64,000 nucleotides of DNA from Maribacter hydrothermalis. Lineage in GTDB: Bacteria > Bacteroidota > Bacteroidia > Flavobacteriales > Flavobacteriaceae. The notes under the pieces were generated by a model. The model was not told the DNA's origin and made no database searches. It was given only the letters and a program-made list of their open reading frames with translations. The translations under genes were made by a program, and so were the position numbers. The stretch spans positions 1,364,001 to 1,428,000 of the forward strand of contig NZ_CP018760.1 of the NCBI RefSeq assembly GCF_001913155.1, written 5' to 3'. Shown here piece by piece: positions 8,641 through 18,359 of this stretch. Every line of letters begins with the position of its first letter. Position 1 is the stretch's first letter.

Positions 8641-10505
8641 GAAAAATTCTTTTATCGTCCATTATCATTGTTATCGCAATTACTTTTTTGGGAAGGCTAT
8701 CCTATTTGCAAATATTTAGCTTTTCAACAGCTCAGATATTAGAAGACCCAGCAATTAAAGCAATTTACGATTATCCGGAACGCGGATATATTTATGACCG
8801 TAACGGAAGTCTGTTAGTAGGTAATGACCCAGCTTACGATGTCATGGTTATACCAAGAGAAGTGAAACCATTGGACACTTTAGAATTCTGTAGCTTACTA
8901 GGTTTGGAAAAAGATAAGTTTATAGAAAAATTAAAAAAAGCTAGAGTTTACTCCCCTAGATTGCCTTCCGTTTTGGTACCTCAATTATCTAAGCAAGATT
9001 ATGCCAAGCTGCAGGAGAAAATGCGGAAATACAAAGGTTTTTACATACAAAAAAGATCATTGCGATATTACGACACGCCAAGTGCTGCAAATGTTCTTGG
9101 TTATATTAGCGAAGTAAATGAAGGTGATCTTGCCGTAAACAAATACTATGTACAAGGAGAACTTAAAGGTAGAACCGGCGTAGAAAGATATTATGAAGAT
9201 CTTTTAAGAGGCAGAAAAGGTGTACAATACATTCAAAAAGACAGATTTAATAGAGATATTGGCCCATATAAAAACGGCACTTTAGATACGTTACCTGAAC
9301 AAGGAAAACAAATAAGTATTACTATTGACAAAAAACTTCAAGAGTACGGTGAACTTTTAATGAATGGAAAAAGAGGTGGTATTGTTGCTATAGAACCCGC
9401 TACAGGCGAAATTCTATCTATGATTTCAGGACCTACTTACGACCCCGCTTTATTAGTTGGCAGAGAACGTTCTAAAAATTACACCCAGCTTTATAACGAT
9501 ACTATTGCAAACCCTACATGGGACCGCTCAATACATGCGCAGCAACCACCTGGATCACCATTTAAAACGTTAAATGCCCTGATTGCATTACAAGAAGGCG
9601 TAATCGATGAATCGAGCACCATTCAATGTTACCATGGTTTTTACGTAGGTAAGAAAAAAAGAGGCTGCCACTGTGGCGGCGGATCACGCAATATGAACCA
9701 AGGAATTTACCTATCATGTAATGCTTATTTCGCTGGAACATTCAGAAAGATTTTTGAAAAATTCGATACAACGGATGACGCCATGGATGTTTGGGAAAAA
9801 CACATGCGTAGTTTTGGACTTGGTGATTACCTGGGCTACGATTTACCTTTTGGTCAAAAAGGCAGAATACCTGATAAAGAATATTATGACAAGTGGTATG
9901 GTGATAACAGATGGAGTTCATCTTATATTATCTCAAATTCTATAGGCCAAGGTGAAATTTTAGCGACCCCAGTGCAACTAGCAAATATGACGGCTGCTAT
10001 TGCCAATAGAGGCTACTATTTTACACCACATATTTTAAAGAAAATAGAAGGTAAAGATATTACCGAACCAAAATTTACGGAAGCAAAGCACACTACTGTT
10101 GACCCAAAATATTTTGAACCCGTAGTAAGAGGTATGGCAGATGTTTATACAAAAGGTACTGCCGCTAGATTACAAGTTCCTGGAATTGAAATTGCAGGTA
10201 AAACGGGAACTGCCGAAAATTTTACCAAAATAGACGGGGTACGTACTCAGTTAACAGATCACTCTGTTTTTGTTGCCTTTGCACCAGTTGAAAATCCAAA
10301 AATTGCAATTGCCGTATATATTGAGAATGGATATTTTGGTTCTAGATACGCTGGGCACATTGCCTCTTTAATGATTGAAAAATATCTAAAAGGAGAGATT
10401 ACCAGAAAAGATCTTGAAAAAAGAATGCTAGAAAAAACGTTGGAAGCCGAATATGCGAAACCCTATAGTGGGGAGGAGTTTAAAATAAACGAGCGTGTCT
10501 GGTAG
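8637..10505 (+). CDS. mrdA: Penicillin-binding protein 2 (elongation-specific transpeptidase)
   Basis: Inner-membrane DD-transpeptidase that cross-links peptidoglycan during cell elongation with RodA. The 622-residue protein has a membrane anchor at about 5-22 and a PBP-dimer domain (YPERGYIYDRNG onward). Its transpeptidase domain has the catalytic SPFK at Ser307, SCN at 360-362 and KTGT at 522-525. All three motifs are intact. The ATGA overlap with mreD and 11-bp overlap with rodA mark a tight operon. Confidence 0.96.
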   Translation: MRKILLSSIIIVIAITFLGRLSYLQIFSFSTAQILEDPAIKAIYDYPERGYIYDRNGSLLVGNDPAYDVMVIPREVKPLDTLEFCSLLGLEKDKFIEKLKKARVYSPRLPSVLVPQLSKQDYAKLQEKMRKYKGFYIQKRSLRYYDTPSAANVLGYISEVNEGDLAVNKYYVQGELKGRTGVERYYEDLLRGRKGVQYIQKDRFNRDIGPYKNGTLDTLPEQGKQISITIDKKLQEYGELLMNGKRGGIVAIEPATGEILSMISGPTYDPALLVGRERSKNYTQLYNDTIANPTWDRSIHAQQPPGSPFKTLNALIALQEGVIDESSTIQCYHGFYVGKKKRGCHCGGGSRNMNQGIYLSCNAYFAGTFRKIFEKFDTTDDAMDVWEKHMRSFGLGDYLGYDLPFGQKGRIPDKEYYDKWYGDNRWSSSYIISNSIGQGEILATPVQLANMTAAIANRGYYFTPHILKKIEGKDITEPKFTEAKHTTVDPKYFEPVVRGMADVYTKGTAARLQVPGIEIAGKTGTAENFTKIDGVRTQLTDHSVFVAFAPVENPKIAIAVYIENGYFGSRYAGHIASLMIEKYLKGEITRKDLEKRMLEKTLEAEYAKPYSGEEFKINERVW

Positions 10506-11778
10506 AAGTATTCTAAAACGTATAGACTGGTTAAGTGTTTTCATCTATTTAGCACTTGTATTAATTGGTTGGATCAATATTTATTCCAGTACATTCATAG
10601 ACGAGCAAAGTTCTATTTTCGATATTGGCACACGATATGGAAAGCAATTATTTTTCATAGGAGTAAGTTTAGTTTCCATTATAATTATACTCGCTCTAGA
10701 GGTTAATTTTTACGAACGATTTTCCAGTATCTTTTATTTAATTTCTATGATGTCCCTTTTGGGGCTATTTGTATTTGGTAAAACAATAGCTGGAGCGACA
10801 TCTTGGTACGACCTTGGTTTTTTCAACCTACAACCTTCTGAGTTGGCAAAAGTAGCTACCGCATTAGCGCTTGCCAAATACCTGAGCGATATACAAACCG
10901 ATATAAAACGCAGAAAGGACCAACTATACGCCTTATTAATTATACTAATACCCGCAATACTTATTATTCCACAACCAGACCCTGGTAGCGCTCTTGTATT
11001 CTTTGCTTTAATTTTTGTGATTTTTAGAGAAGGACTTCCGCTATTTTATTTGGCAATTATTTTAGGCCTTATCCTAATATTTGTTATTACCTTAATGTTC
11101 GGTACCATATGGCTTATCATAGGTTTAGCTTTATTGACCATACTATTATTTGGTTTAAAAAAGAAGTCCTTTAAAATTCCGATTATTCCTTTATCACTTA
11201 TTAGTGTTGCTATAATTCTCTTTTCACTTTCTGTAAATTTCGTTTTTAACAACGTTTTTGAACAACGCCATAGAGATCGTTTTAGTTTATGGCTACGCCT
11301 TGAAAAAGACCCAAAAAAACTAGAACAGATTAGAAAAACAATTGGTTATAATACCTACCAATCCGAAAAAGCTATTGAATCTGGCGGATTTTTTGGTAAA
11401 GGTTTTTTAGAAGGAACAAGAACAAAAGGAGATTTTGTGCCGGAGCAAGATACCGATTACATTTTTAGTACCGTAGGTGAAGAATGGGGATTTATAGGTA
11501 CTGGCACAGTAATTCTATTATTTACAATACTGTTTCTTAGATTGATTTATCTGGCGGAAAGGCAAAAAAATGCTTTTTCCCGTATGTACGGGTACGGTGT
11601 AATATCTGTACTTCTTATCCATTACTTTATTAATATAGGCATGGTTATCGGCATATTACCAACTATCGGTATTCCATTACCCTTCTTTAGTTATGGTGGA
11701 TCCGGATTGCTATTCTTTACTATTTTGCTGTTTATTTTCTTACGTTTGGATACTAATAGATTAAAAGAGAGTTTCTAG
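10495..11778 (+). CDS. rodA: Rod shape-determining protein RodA (SEDS glycosyltransferase)
   Basis: Polytopic SEDS-family peptidoglycan polymerase working with PBP2. The 427 residues contain about ten transmembrane helices, the conserved SWYDLGFFNLQPSELAK segment, and the C-terminal PLPFFSYGGSG motif. The coding frame begins with GTG at 10495 (MSGRSILKRIDW); no ATG lies in frame nearby, and GGGAGGAG stands about 15 bp upstream. The gene overlaps mrdA by 11 bp and the convergent nuclease gene by 4 bp. Confidence 0.95.
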   Translation: MSGRSILKRIDWLSVFIYLALVLIGWINIYSSTFIDEQSSIFDIGTRYGKQLFFIGVSLVSIIIILALEVNFYERFSSIFYLISMMSLLGLFVFGKTIAGATSWYDLGFFNLQPSELAKVATALALAKYLSDIQTDIKRRKDQLYALLIILIPAILIIPQPDPGSALVFFALIFVIFREGLPLFYLAIILGLILIFVITLMFGTIWLIIGLALLTILLFGLKKKSFKIPIIPLSLISVAIILFSLSVNFVFNNVFEQRHRDRFSLWLRLEKDPKKLEQIRKTIGYNTYQSEKAIESGGFFGKGFLEGTRTKGDFVPEQDTDYIFSTVGEEWGFIGTGTVILLFTILFLRLIYLAERQKNAFSRMYGYGVISVLLIHYFINIGMVIGILPTIGIPLPFFSYGGSGLLFFTILLFIFLRLDTNRLKESF

Positions 11779-12587
11779 AATTTCCAACCAGTTGTGTTTT
11801 TACTACCTTCAAAAGCCTCTTGTTGGTTTATTGGTAATTCAACAAAAAAATCGATTCCTGTCTTTTTTTCGATTTCGTCAATAGATACCACAAAATTCTG
11901 CAGAGATGTAAATTGAGGTCTATTAGGTATCAAAAAAGACAAGGTATATATCTTATCCCCCTTTTTACGTGCAATAATCTTATAAAAAACATTAGGCACA
12001 TCTACATCTTCTTGCCCTATCTCTTTTAACCCACTTTCAAGTACTCCACCTGTAAATACATATAACCTTCCATATTTCTTTGCCCAGCGTCTTGTTTGTT
12101 GCTCTAGGTCGTTCCAAATACCCGCATTAAACTCCCTGTTTTGCGGACTTATATTACTTGTATAAAACGTTTCGTTATAGGCTTGTAAAGAAAATCTGCG
12201 ATCACCAGCTGGCACTAAATGTCCGCGATCATAACCTGATCCCTTGTAATTTTTGTAATCTGCGGATTTCGTTGAAACATAAGGGTCTTCTATGAAAAAT
12301 GGTCGTTTTCTATCATCGTAGGTAAGGTGACTTTTATCTAATGTATAAGCCACCCATTCCGCTTGTTCATACGGTTCATTATAGGACAAGGTAAAATGTT
12401 CATGGTTTATAATTTCTCCTGTGGACGATAAGGGTAGTAGCTCTTTTGGAAAATCATTGTAAGTTGAACTATTATTGTTTTTGGAATACGAAGCAGGTGT
12501 ATAGAAGTTTTCAAATAGCCAAAAGCCAACTACACATATAACGATTAAAATGCTATAAAGAGTTCCAGTTCTTTTACGGTATGCCAT
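11775..12587 (-). CDS. Membrane-anchored DNA/RNA non-specific endonuclease (NUC1 family)
   Basis: Beta-beta-alpha metal nuclease that cuts DNA and RNA without sequence preference; here probably periplasmic, held by an N-terminal helix at about 10-26. The active-site motif YDRGHLVPAGD gives catalytic His123, and NISPQNREFNAGIW supplies the metal-ligand Asn (about 154). It is 270 residues long, usual for the family. It is transcribed convergently to rodA and divergently from msrB. A TAATTTTG box ends 4 bp before its ATG, so the message may be leaderless. Confidence 0.87.
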   Translation of the reverse strand: MAYRKRTGTLYSILIVICVVGFWLFENFYTPASYSKNNNSSTYNDFPKELLPLSSTGEIINHEHFTLSYNEPYEQAEWVAYTLDKSHLTYDDRKRPFFIEDPYVSTKSADYKNYKGSGYDRGHLVPAGDRRFSLQAYNETFYTSNISPQNREFNAGIWNDLEQQTRRWAKKYGRLYVFTGGVLESGLKEIGQEDVDVPNVFYKIIARKKGDKIYTLSFLIPNRPQFTSLQNFVVSIDEIEKKTGIDFFVELPINQQEAFEGSKNTTGWKF

Positions 12588-12591
12588 ACGC

Positions 12592-12610
12592 CAAAATTAC
12601 CGTAATTTTG
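12592..12610. promoter_or_regulatory. Back-to-back -7 boxes of the nuclease and msrBA promoters
   Basis: CAAAATTA at 12592-12599 reads TAATTTTG on the minus strand, and TAATTTTG lies at 12603-12610 on the plus strand, with 3 bp between. Both match TAnnTTTG exactly. The minus copy would serve the nuclease gene (ATG 4 bp away). The plus copy would serve msrB with a leader of about 60 bp. The two promoters overlap, so RNA polymerase could use only one at a time. Confidence 0.5.
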
Positions 12611-12674
12611 TAAGATACTTGGCAATTTACCGACCAATAACCTTAATATTTAAAGTCTAAACGAAAGGAAAATT

Positions 12675-13136
12675 ATGATGTTAACTTGGAAAGATATTAT
12701 TCATTTTTCGGTGAATGGCAACCCTAAGCCTGATAGAAGAGTTGAAAAAACAGAACAGGAATGGAAAAAAAGCCTAACTCCTGAACAGTTTAGAATTACT
12801 CGATTAAAAGGAACTGAAGCCCCACATTCGGGTGCACTTTGTAGCGCACATGAAGCAGGTAAGTATGAATGTGTTTGTTGTGGCACTTCCCTATTCGATT
12901 CTACAATTAAATTTGAATCTGGCACAGGATGGCCAAGTTTTACACAACCTATTAAAGAAAGCGCAATTAAATACCATAAAGATGTATCGTACGGAATGGT
13001 ACGGGTAGAAGTAATGTGTAATACATGTGATGGCCATTTAGGTCATGTATTCCCAGACGGTCCTGAACCTAGTGGATTGCGTTACTGCATTAACTCTGAA
13101 TCTATGCAATTAGAAAAGGAGGGGTTAAATGGGTAA
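12675..13136 (+). CDS. msrB: Peptide-methionine (R)-S-oxide reductase MsrB
   Basis: Repairs oxidised methionine in proteins by reducing the R-sulfoxide. The 153-residue protein has the catalytic Cys138 in GLRYCINS, the GTGWPSF and GHVFPDGP motifs, and two zinc-binding CxxC pairs (Cys66/Cys69 and Cys115/Cys118). No signal peptide is seen, so it acts in the cytoplasm. It overlaps msrA by 8 bp, so both stereoisomers are repaired by one transcript. The first ATG of an ATGATG pair was used. Confidence 0.95.
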   Translation: MMLTWKDIIHFSVNGNPKPDRRVEKTEQEWKKSLTPEQFRITRLKGTEAPHSGALCSAHEAGKYECVCCGTSLFDSTIKFESGTGWPSFTQPIKESAIKYHKDVSYGMVRVEVMCNTCDGHLGHVFPDGPEPSGLRYCINSESMQLEKEGLNG

Positions 13137-13668
13137 TACGAACATAGAGATCGCCACTGTTGGTGGTGGCTGTTTTTGGTGTACCGAAGCTGTATTCGCA
13201 GAAGTAAAAGGTATTCATAAAGTTGTTTCCGGTTATACAGGGGGCAAAGCTCCAGGTAGACCTACGTACAGAGAAATTTGTTCGGGATTAACAGGACATG
13301 CCGAGGTGGTGCAAGTAACTTTTGACTCATCAATTATTTCATATGAAGATATTCTTATCATTTTCATGACTACACATGACCCAACTACTTTAAACAGACA
13401 GGGTGCTGATACCGGTACTCAATATCGTTCTGTTATCTATTTCCATAATAATGAACAACGGAAAAAAGCAAAATTTGTACTTGATGAAATGCAGGTGATT
13501 TACGAAAAGCCTATTGTTACCGAATTGAGTGCGCTAGGCACATTCTATGAAGCCGAAGATTATCATCAAGATTATTATAAAAATAATTCTGAACAAGGAT
13601 ATTGCCAAGTTGTAATTAATCCAAAATTAGCAAAGCTTAGAAAGTTACATGCCGATAAACTGAAGTAG
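13129..13668 (+). CDS. msrA: Peptide-methionine (S)-S-oxide reductase MsrA
   Basis: Reduces the S epimer of methionine sulfoxide. It is 179 residues, with the GGGCFWC active site near the N-terminus (catalytic Cys15), GYTGG, GHAEVVQV, and YHQDYYKNN near the C-terminus. It is translationally coupled to msrB and followed by a hairpin terminator shared with the convergent protease gene. Confidence 0.95.
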   Translation: MGNTNIEIATVGGGCFWCTEAVFAEVKGIHKVVSGYTGGKAPGRPTYREICSGLTGHAEVVQVTFDSSIISYEDILIIFMTTHDPTTLNRQGADTGTQYRSVIYFHNNEQRKKAKFVLDEMQVIYEKPIVTELSALGTFYEAEDYHQDYYKNNSEQGYCQVVINPKLAKLRKLHADKLK

Positions 13669-13684
13669 AAAATTTTTAATACAT

Positions 13685-13720
13685 AAAAAAAAGCCGCTAC
13701 ATTTTAGAATGCAGCGGCTT
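13685..13720. terminator. Bidirectional hairpin terminator between msrA and the S41 protease
   Basis: AAGCCGCT (13691-13698) pairs with AGCGGCTT (13713-13720), with further inner pairs and a short loop. The A-run at 13685-13692 becomes a U-run for leftward transcription from the protease gene. The rightward side is weaker (TCAACTTT). Confidence 0.75.
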
Positions 13721-13745
13721 TCAACTTTATAATATCTTCCTTAAC

Positions 13746-15884
13746 CTAATTTTTTACGCTAGCTAATTTACCTTGCTTAATTGTATTAAGTTTTAAATCT
13801 TCTAACACATTAACAGCTTCCTCCACATATACATCTTTAGCTAAATTTTTGTGCCATCTATCACGCTTTTCACGTAATACAGAATCTTTAGTAAACAACT
13901 GCTCTTCATAACCTAAAGACTTAAAAGTAAGTTTAGAATCATAATCAGTTAACCTTTTAAAGTAATCCGACTGCTCTTTATCCTTTTCTTTTTCTTCTTT
14001 ATAAGTTTCGAAATTTAGAGAAATTTCAGTTTCATCTTGCTCGGCTTTCAACCATTTTGCATTCTCTTCTATCAATTTAATTTGCTGACTAGCCTCCATT
14101 CTCCTTTTACTATCGGCTATGGTTTTTTCATAATCTATATAACCTCCCCATGACTTATAATCTGCTGGGGTAATTTTATCCCACCCTAACGGATTGGACT
14201 GGTCTCTTTCTCCTAAATCTATATAGCTATACCTATCTGGAACAATAATATCACTCTTTACACCTTCTAATTGGGTTGAGCCACCGTTAATTCGATAAAA
14301 TTTTTGTGTTGTAATTTTAATAGCCCCTAAATCTCCATGATCATTATTACGCAGCATGTTATTTAATGGAATAACATTTTGCACCGTTCCTTTTCCAAAA
14401 GTTTGCTTACTTCCTATTACAATAGCTCTTTTATAGTCTTGCATTGCTGCTGCCAGAATTTCAGAAGCTGAAGCAGATAATTCGTTTACCAAAATTACCA
14501 ATGGACCATCCCATTGTATTCTTTCATCTTTATCATCATATACTTCCTTACCATCTCCTTTAGATCGTACTTGTACTATTGGTCCGTCTTTTATGAAAAG
14601 GCCTGCCATTTCCACAACAGTTTTTAACGATCCTCCACCATTATCACGTAAATCTAAAATTAAACCTTCCATACCCTCTTCCTTTAAACGCTCAACTTCT
14701 TTTGCGACATCGGTAGCGGCATTTCTTTCGTTATAATCATTAAAATCAACATAGAACTTTGGAAGATTTATAATTCCAAATTTCTCTTGCCCTTTAATAA
14801 TATTCGCTGATTTAGCATAAGACTCTTCTAGTTCAACCACATCTCTGGTTAAAGAAACAACATCTAAAGAACCATCAACTTTACGTACTGTTAAATCTAC
14901 GATAGTACCTTGAGCACCTTTGATCAATTTAATGGCATCGTCTAAACGCATTCCAACAATATTGATTGGCTCTTCTCCATTCTGACCTACTTTGATTATC
15001 TCGTCACCTACTTCTAACCGTTGATCTCTCCATACCGGTCCACCAGAAATAATTTCTACAATTTTTGCACCTTCCGATTTTTTTTGAAGTCTTGCGCCAA
15101 TTCCTTCGAATTTTCCAGACATACTAGTATCAAACTTCTCTTTCTCTTCTGGCGCAAAGTAAAATGTATGAGGATCAAACTCATCTACAATGGTATTTAT
15201 GTATTGTACAAACCAATCTTTACGTTCCAAATCATCAACAAAATCAAAAAACTCATCTAACGTTGCTTCTGTAGATTGTCTTGAATCCAATTCTGCCTCT
15301 TCTAATGAATGTGCTTCATGATCGTGTTCATCTGTAGATTCAATATCTTTATTTTCCATATGAACTATTTTAGAATCATAGGTTCCTAAAGTGGCATATT
15401 TCAATTGTTTCCTCCAGCGTTCTTTAAGTTCGTCTCTATTAGCTGCAAAAGGTTCTTCTTCATACTTAATACTTATACTTTCGTTATCAGCATAGTTAAA
15501 TGGTGTTTCTAAAACTTCTTTATAAATATCCTTAGCATCTCCCATACGTTGCATTAACCTTTCATACACAACATTAAAGAAAGTAATATCGGTATTTTTG
15601 ATTTCATCATCTATCTGATATTTATATTTCTCGAATTCTGCAATGTCAGATGCCATAAAATACCTTTTTGTTGGATCTATAACATCAATAAAATCTTCAA
15701 ATACATTAACCGAAAACTCATCATTAAGCGCTTTTGGCTCATAATGCCCTTTTTCTAAAACGTATGTGATTAAATCTAATAACAACTTGTCCTTATCATC
15801 ATTCTCAAAAGTCTTATTTGTAAAACTGCACGAAGCTACCGCAACGAGCATTAAAAGCAGTACATAAGCTAAATTTCTCTTCAT
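13746..15884 (-). CDS. Carboxy-terminal processing protease (S41, Tsp/Prc type), lipoprotein
   Basis: Periplasmic serine protease that degrades proteins from their C-termini. The signal peptide MKRNLAYVLLLMLVAVASCS ends in a lipobox. A tail-specific-protease N-terminal domain, a PDZ domain and the catalytic S41 domain follow. The catalytic Ser lies in NELSASASEIL and the Lys in GSKQTFGKGTVQ, and a DUF3340-type C-terminus with alternating charge follows. The frame opens at 15914, but the ATG at 15884 was preferred because it places the signal peptide at the N-terminus; length is then about 712 residues. Confidence 0.92.
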   Translation of the reverse strand: MKRNLAYVLLLMLVAVASCSFTNKTFENDDKDKLLLDLITYVLEKGHYEPKALNDEFSVNVFEDFIDVIDPTKRYFMASDIAEFEKYKYQIDDEIKNTDITFFNVVYERLMQRMGDAKDIYKEVLETPFNYADNESISIKYEEEPFAANRDELKERWRKQLKYATLGTYDSKIVHMENKDIESTDEHDHEAHSLEEAELDSRQSTEATLDEFFDFVDDLERKDWFVQYINTIVDEFDPHTFYFAPEEKEKFDTSMSGKFEGIGARLQKKSEGAKIVEIISGGPVWRDQRLEVGDEIIKVGQNGEEPINIVGMRLDDAIKLIKGAQGTIVDLTVRKVDGSLDVVSLTRDVVELEESYAKSANIIKGQEKFGIINLPKFYVDFNDYNERNAATDVAKEVERLKEEGMEGLILDLRDNGGGSLKTVVEMAGLFIKDGPIVQVRSKGDGKEVYDDKDERIQWDGPLVILVNELSASASEILAAAMQDYKRAIVIGSKQTFGKGTVQNVIPLNNMLRNNDHGDLGAIKITTQKFYRINGGSTQLEGVKSDIIVPDRYSYIDLGERDQSNPLGWDKITPADYKSWGGYIDYEKTIADSKRRMEASQQIKLIEENAKWLKAEQDETEISLNFETYKEEKEKDKEQSDYFKRLTDYDSKLTFKSLGYEEQLFTKDSVLREKRDRWHKNLAKDVYVEEAVNVLEDLKLNTIKQGKLASVKN

Positions 15885-16075
15885 AAAATTATCTTTTACC
15901 TTCTTCTTCTTCAATATCTCCGTATTTAATATTATTTGTAGCGTTATAGCTACATAAATGTCTAAGATAAAGAAAAAACCATGCCAATAAAGGAGCTAGG
16001 AATTAATTTTTTGTTAAACGGCACTTTGGCCTTATCACTTATAAAAACGTATTTTTACTTTAGAAAGTATATGCT

Positions 16076-16849
16076 ATGGCAAAACCATTGATCTTAGTTA
16101 CCAACGACGACGGAATTACAGCACCAGGCCTGCGCATGTTAGTATCTATTATGAAAACCATTGGAGAGGTCGTTGTAGTGGCACCCGATAGTCCGCAATC
16201 TGGAATGGGACATGCCATAACCCTAGACAGTACTTTATATTCTAAAAAGCTAACCATTGATTTGGATAGTGAAGGCATAGACGAATATAGTTGTAGTGGC
16301 ACACCGGCAGACTGTGTTAAATTAGCATTGCAAGAATTACTGCCAAAAAAGCCCGATATATGCGTTAGCGGTATAAACCACGGTTCTAATTCTTCAATAA
16401 ATGTAATTTATTCTGGCACTATGAGCGCAGCAATAGAGGCCGGCATTGAAGGTATACCTGCCATTGGTTTTTCACTTTGTGATTATACTTGGGAAGCTGA
16501 TTTTTCTCAAGCACAGGATTTCATTTTCACAATTGTATCCCAAGCATTAAAAAATGGAATCCCTAAAGGAACGGTCCTTAATGTTAATATCCCTAAACTA
16601 AAGAAGAAGAAAATTAAAGGCATAAAAATTTGCCGACAAGCAAAAGCAAATTGGAAAGAAAAATTCGATAAACGAACCAATCCAATGGGCAAGGACTATT
16701 ATTGGTTAACCGGTGAATTTCTTTTATTGGATAAAGGGGAAGATACAGATGAATGGGCATTGGCAAACGGATATATTTCAGTTGTCCCTACCCATTTCGA
16801 TTTAACCGCACATCATGTAATTCAAGAGTTGAATTCCTGGGACTTATAA
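16076..16849 (+). CDS. surE: 5'/3'-nucleotidase SurE
   Basis: Metal-dependent phosphatase acting on nucleoside monophosphates, implicated in stress survival. Metal ligands are visible as TNDDGITAPG (Asp11, Asp12), DSPQSGMGHA and SGINHGSN, all in expected places in a 257-residue protein. No signal sequence. It is followed by a small membrane protein and lpxB in the same direction. Confidence 0.94.
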   Translation: MAKPLILVTNDDGITAPGLRMLVSIMKTIGEVVVVAPDSPQSGMGHAITLDSTLYSKKLTIDLDSEGIDEYSCSGTPADCVKLALQELLPKKPDICVSGINHGSNSSINVIYSGTMSAAIEAGIEGIPAIGFSLCDYTWEADFSQAQDFIFTIVSQALKNGIPKGTVLNVNIPKLKKKKIKGIKICRQAKANWKEKFDKRTNPMGKDYYWLTGEFLLLDKGEDTDEWALANGYISVVPTHFDLTAHHVIQELNSWDL

Positions 16850-16883
16850 AATATTAAATAACAATTAAGTTCAACTATTATAA

Positions 16884-17168
16884 ATGAACACCAAAAAAGA
16901 AATTATCATTGGCTTTCTAGTAGGCATCATAGCCAATACTATTGGCACATTATTATACATACTTCTATTCTCGGACTTAAGTATTTTTGAAACTTATGAA
17001 GCTGCTGTAGCACAAGGGCACGTTGGAAGCCTTTTGGCATTAGGCGCCATTTTAAACTTAATTTCCTTTTTTGGTTTTTTAAGAATTAAAAGAGACCACA
17101 GAGCAAGGGGTGTTTTAATGGCTACTATTTTAACTGCATTTTTAATTCTTTATTACAAGATTTTTTAA
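16884..17168 (+). CDS. Small membrane protein, function unknown
   Basis: A 94-residue protein with three hydrophobic segments (about 8-30, 48-66 and 76-92) separated by short charged loops. I do not recognise a family. It ends 1 bp before lpxB and follows surE by 34 bp, so it is probably co-transcribed with both. Confidence 0.75.
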   Translation: MNTKKEIIIGFLVGIIANTIGTLLYILLFSDLSIFETYEAAVAQGHVGSLLALGAILNLISFFGFLRIKRDHRARGVLMATILTAFLILYYKIF

Positions 17169-17169
17169 A

Positions 17170-18291
17170 ATGAAATATTACATTATTGCAGGTGAAGCTT
17201 CTGGTGATCTACATGGTTCTAATTTAATAAAGGCATTGAAGAATCAAGATAAAAATGCCAATATACGCTGTTGGGGAGGCGATTTAATGCAACAAGCAGG
17301 TGGCAATTTAGTTAAGCATTACAAGGAACTAGCATTCATGGGGTTTTTAGAGGTTCTTATGAACTTAAATTCCATTTTTAAAAATATTAAATTTTGCAAA
17401 CAAGATATTGAAGCATTTAACCCCGATGCCATCATTTTTATTGATTACTCTGGTTTTAATCTAAGAATTGCAAAATGGGCTAAGGAAAAGAACTATAATA
17501 CCAATTATTATATCTCTCCACAAATATGGGCTTCTAGGGAAAGTAGAATCGAAAAAATTAAGGCAACAGTTGATCACATGCATGTAATACTGCCTTTTGA
17601 GAAGGAGTTTTATGAAAAAAAGCATGACTACCCCGTACATTTCGTTGGACACCCCTTGCTAGATGCTATTGAAAACAGACCAGAATTAAATGAATCGTTA
17701 TTTAGATCCACATATGGCATTGACCCTAACAAGCCTGTTATAGCCCTTTTACCTGGAAGTCGTAAACAAGAGGTTCAGAAAATGTTGTCATTAATGCTTT
17801 CATTAACTAATTCTTTTTCTGAATATGAATTTATAATTGCTGGTGCTCCAAGTTTAGACAAAGAATTTTATACCCCTTTTCTCAAAGATGCCAACGTAAA
17901 GTATGTACAAAATAAAACATATGATTTGTTATCTATTGCAACTGCAGCGTTAGTTACTAGTGGCACAGCAACTTTAGAAACTGCACTATTTAAAGTGCCA
18001 CAAGTTGTTTGCTATAAAGCTAATTGGTTTTCTTACCAAATAGCTAAGCGGATTATAACTTTAGAATATATTTCCTTAGTAAATTTAATAATGCAGAAAG
18101 AAGTAGTAAAAGAATTGATACAAGATAATTTTACGAAACAAAATCTCAAGAAGGAACTGGGTTTAATTTTAGATGGTAAAACTAGAACTAAACAATTGGC
18201 TTCTTATGATGAGCTAATCTCTAAGTTGGGAGGGTCTGGAGCCAGTGCACTGGCTGCTTCATTAATAATTGAAAACACTAAAATTAACTAG
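17170..18291 (+). CDS. lpxB: Lipid-A-disaccharide synthase
   Basis: Peripheral inner-membrane GT19 glycosyltransferase that joins UDP-2,3-diacylglucosamine and lipid X to form the lipid A disaccharide. The 373-residue protein shows AGEASGDLHGSNLI at the N-terminus, FIDYSGFN, YISPQIWASRE, FVGHPLLD, LLPGSRKQEV and the TSGTATLETAL donor-site segment. Length and motifs are standard. It confirms a Gram-negative envelope. Confidence 0.95.
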   Translation: MKYYIIAGEASGDLHGSNLIKALKNQDKNANIRCWGGDLMQQAGGNLVKHYKELAFMGFLEVLMNLNSIFKNIKFCKQDIEAFNPDAIIFIDYSGFNLRIAKWAKEKNYNTNYYISPQIWASRESRIEKIKATVDHMHVILPFEKEFYEKKHDYPVHFVGHPLLDAIENRPELNESLFRSTYGIDPNKPVIALLPGSRKQEVQKMLSLMLSLTNSFSEYEFIIAGAPSLDKEFYTPFLKDANVKYVQNKTYDLLSIATAALVTSGTATLETALFKVPQVVCYKANWFSYQIAKRIITLEYISLVNLIMQKEVVKELIQDNFTKQNLKKELGLILDGKTRTKQLASYDELISKLGGSGASALAASLIIENTKIN

Positions 18292-18359
18292 GTATTACAT
18301 TTTTATAAAATAATTATCTACTTTTAAAGTTCAGGTACTAAAGAGTACACCTTGTGTTT

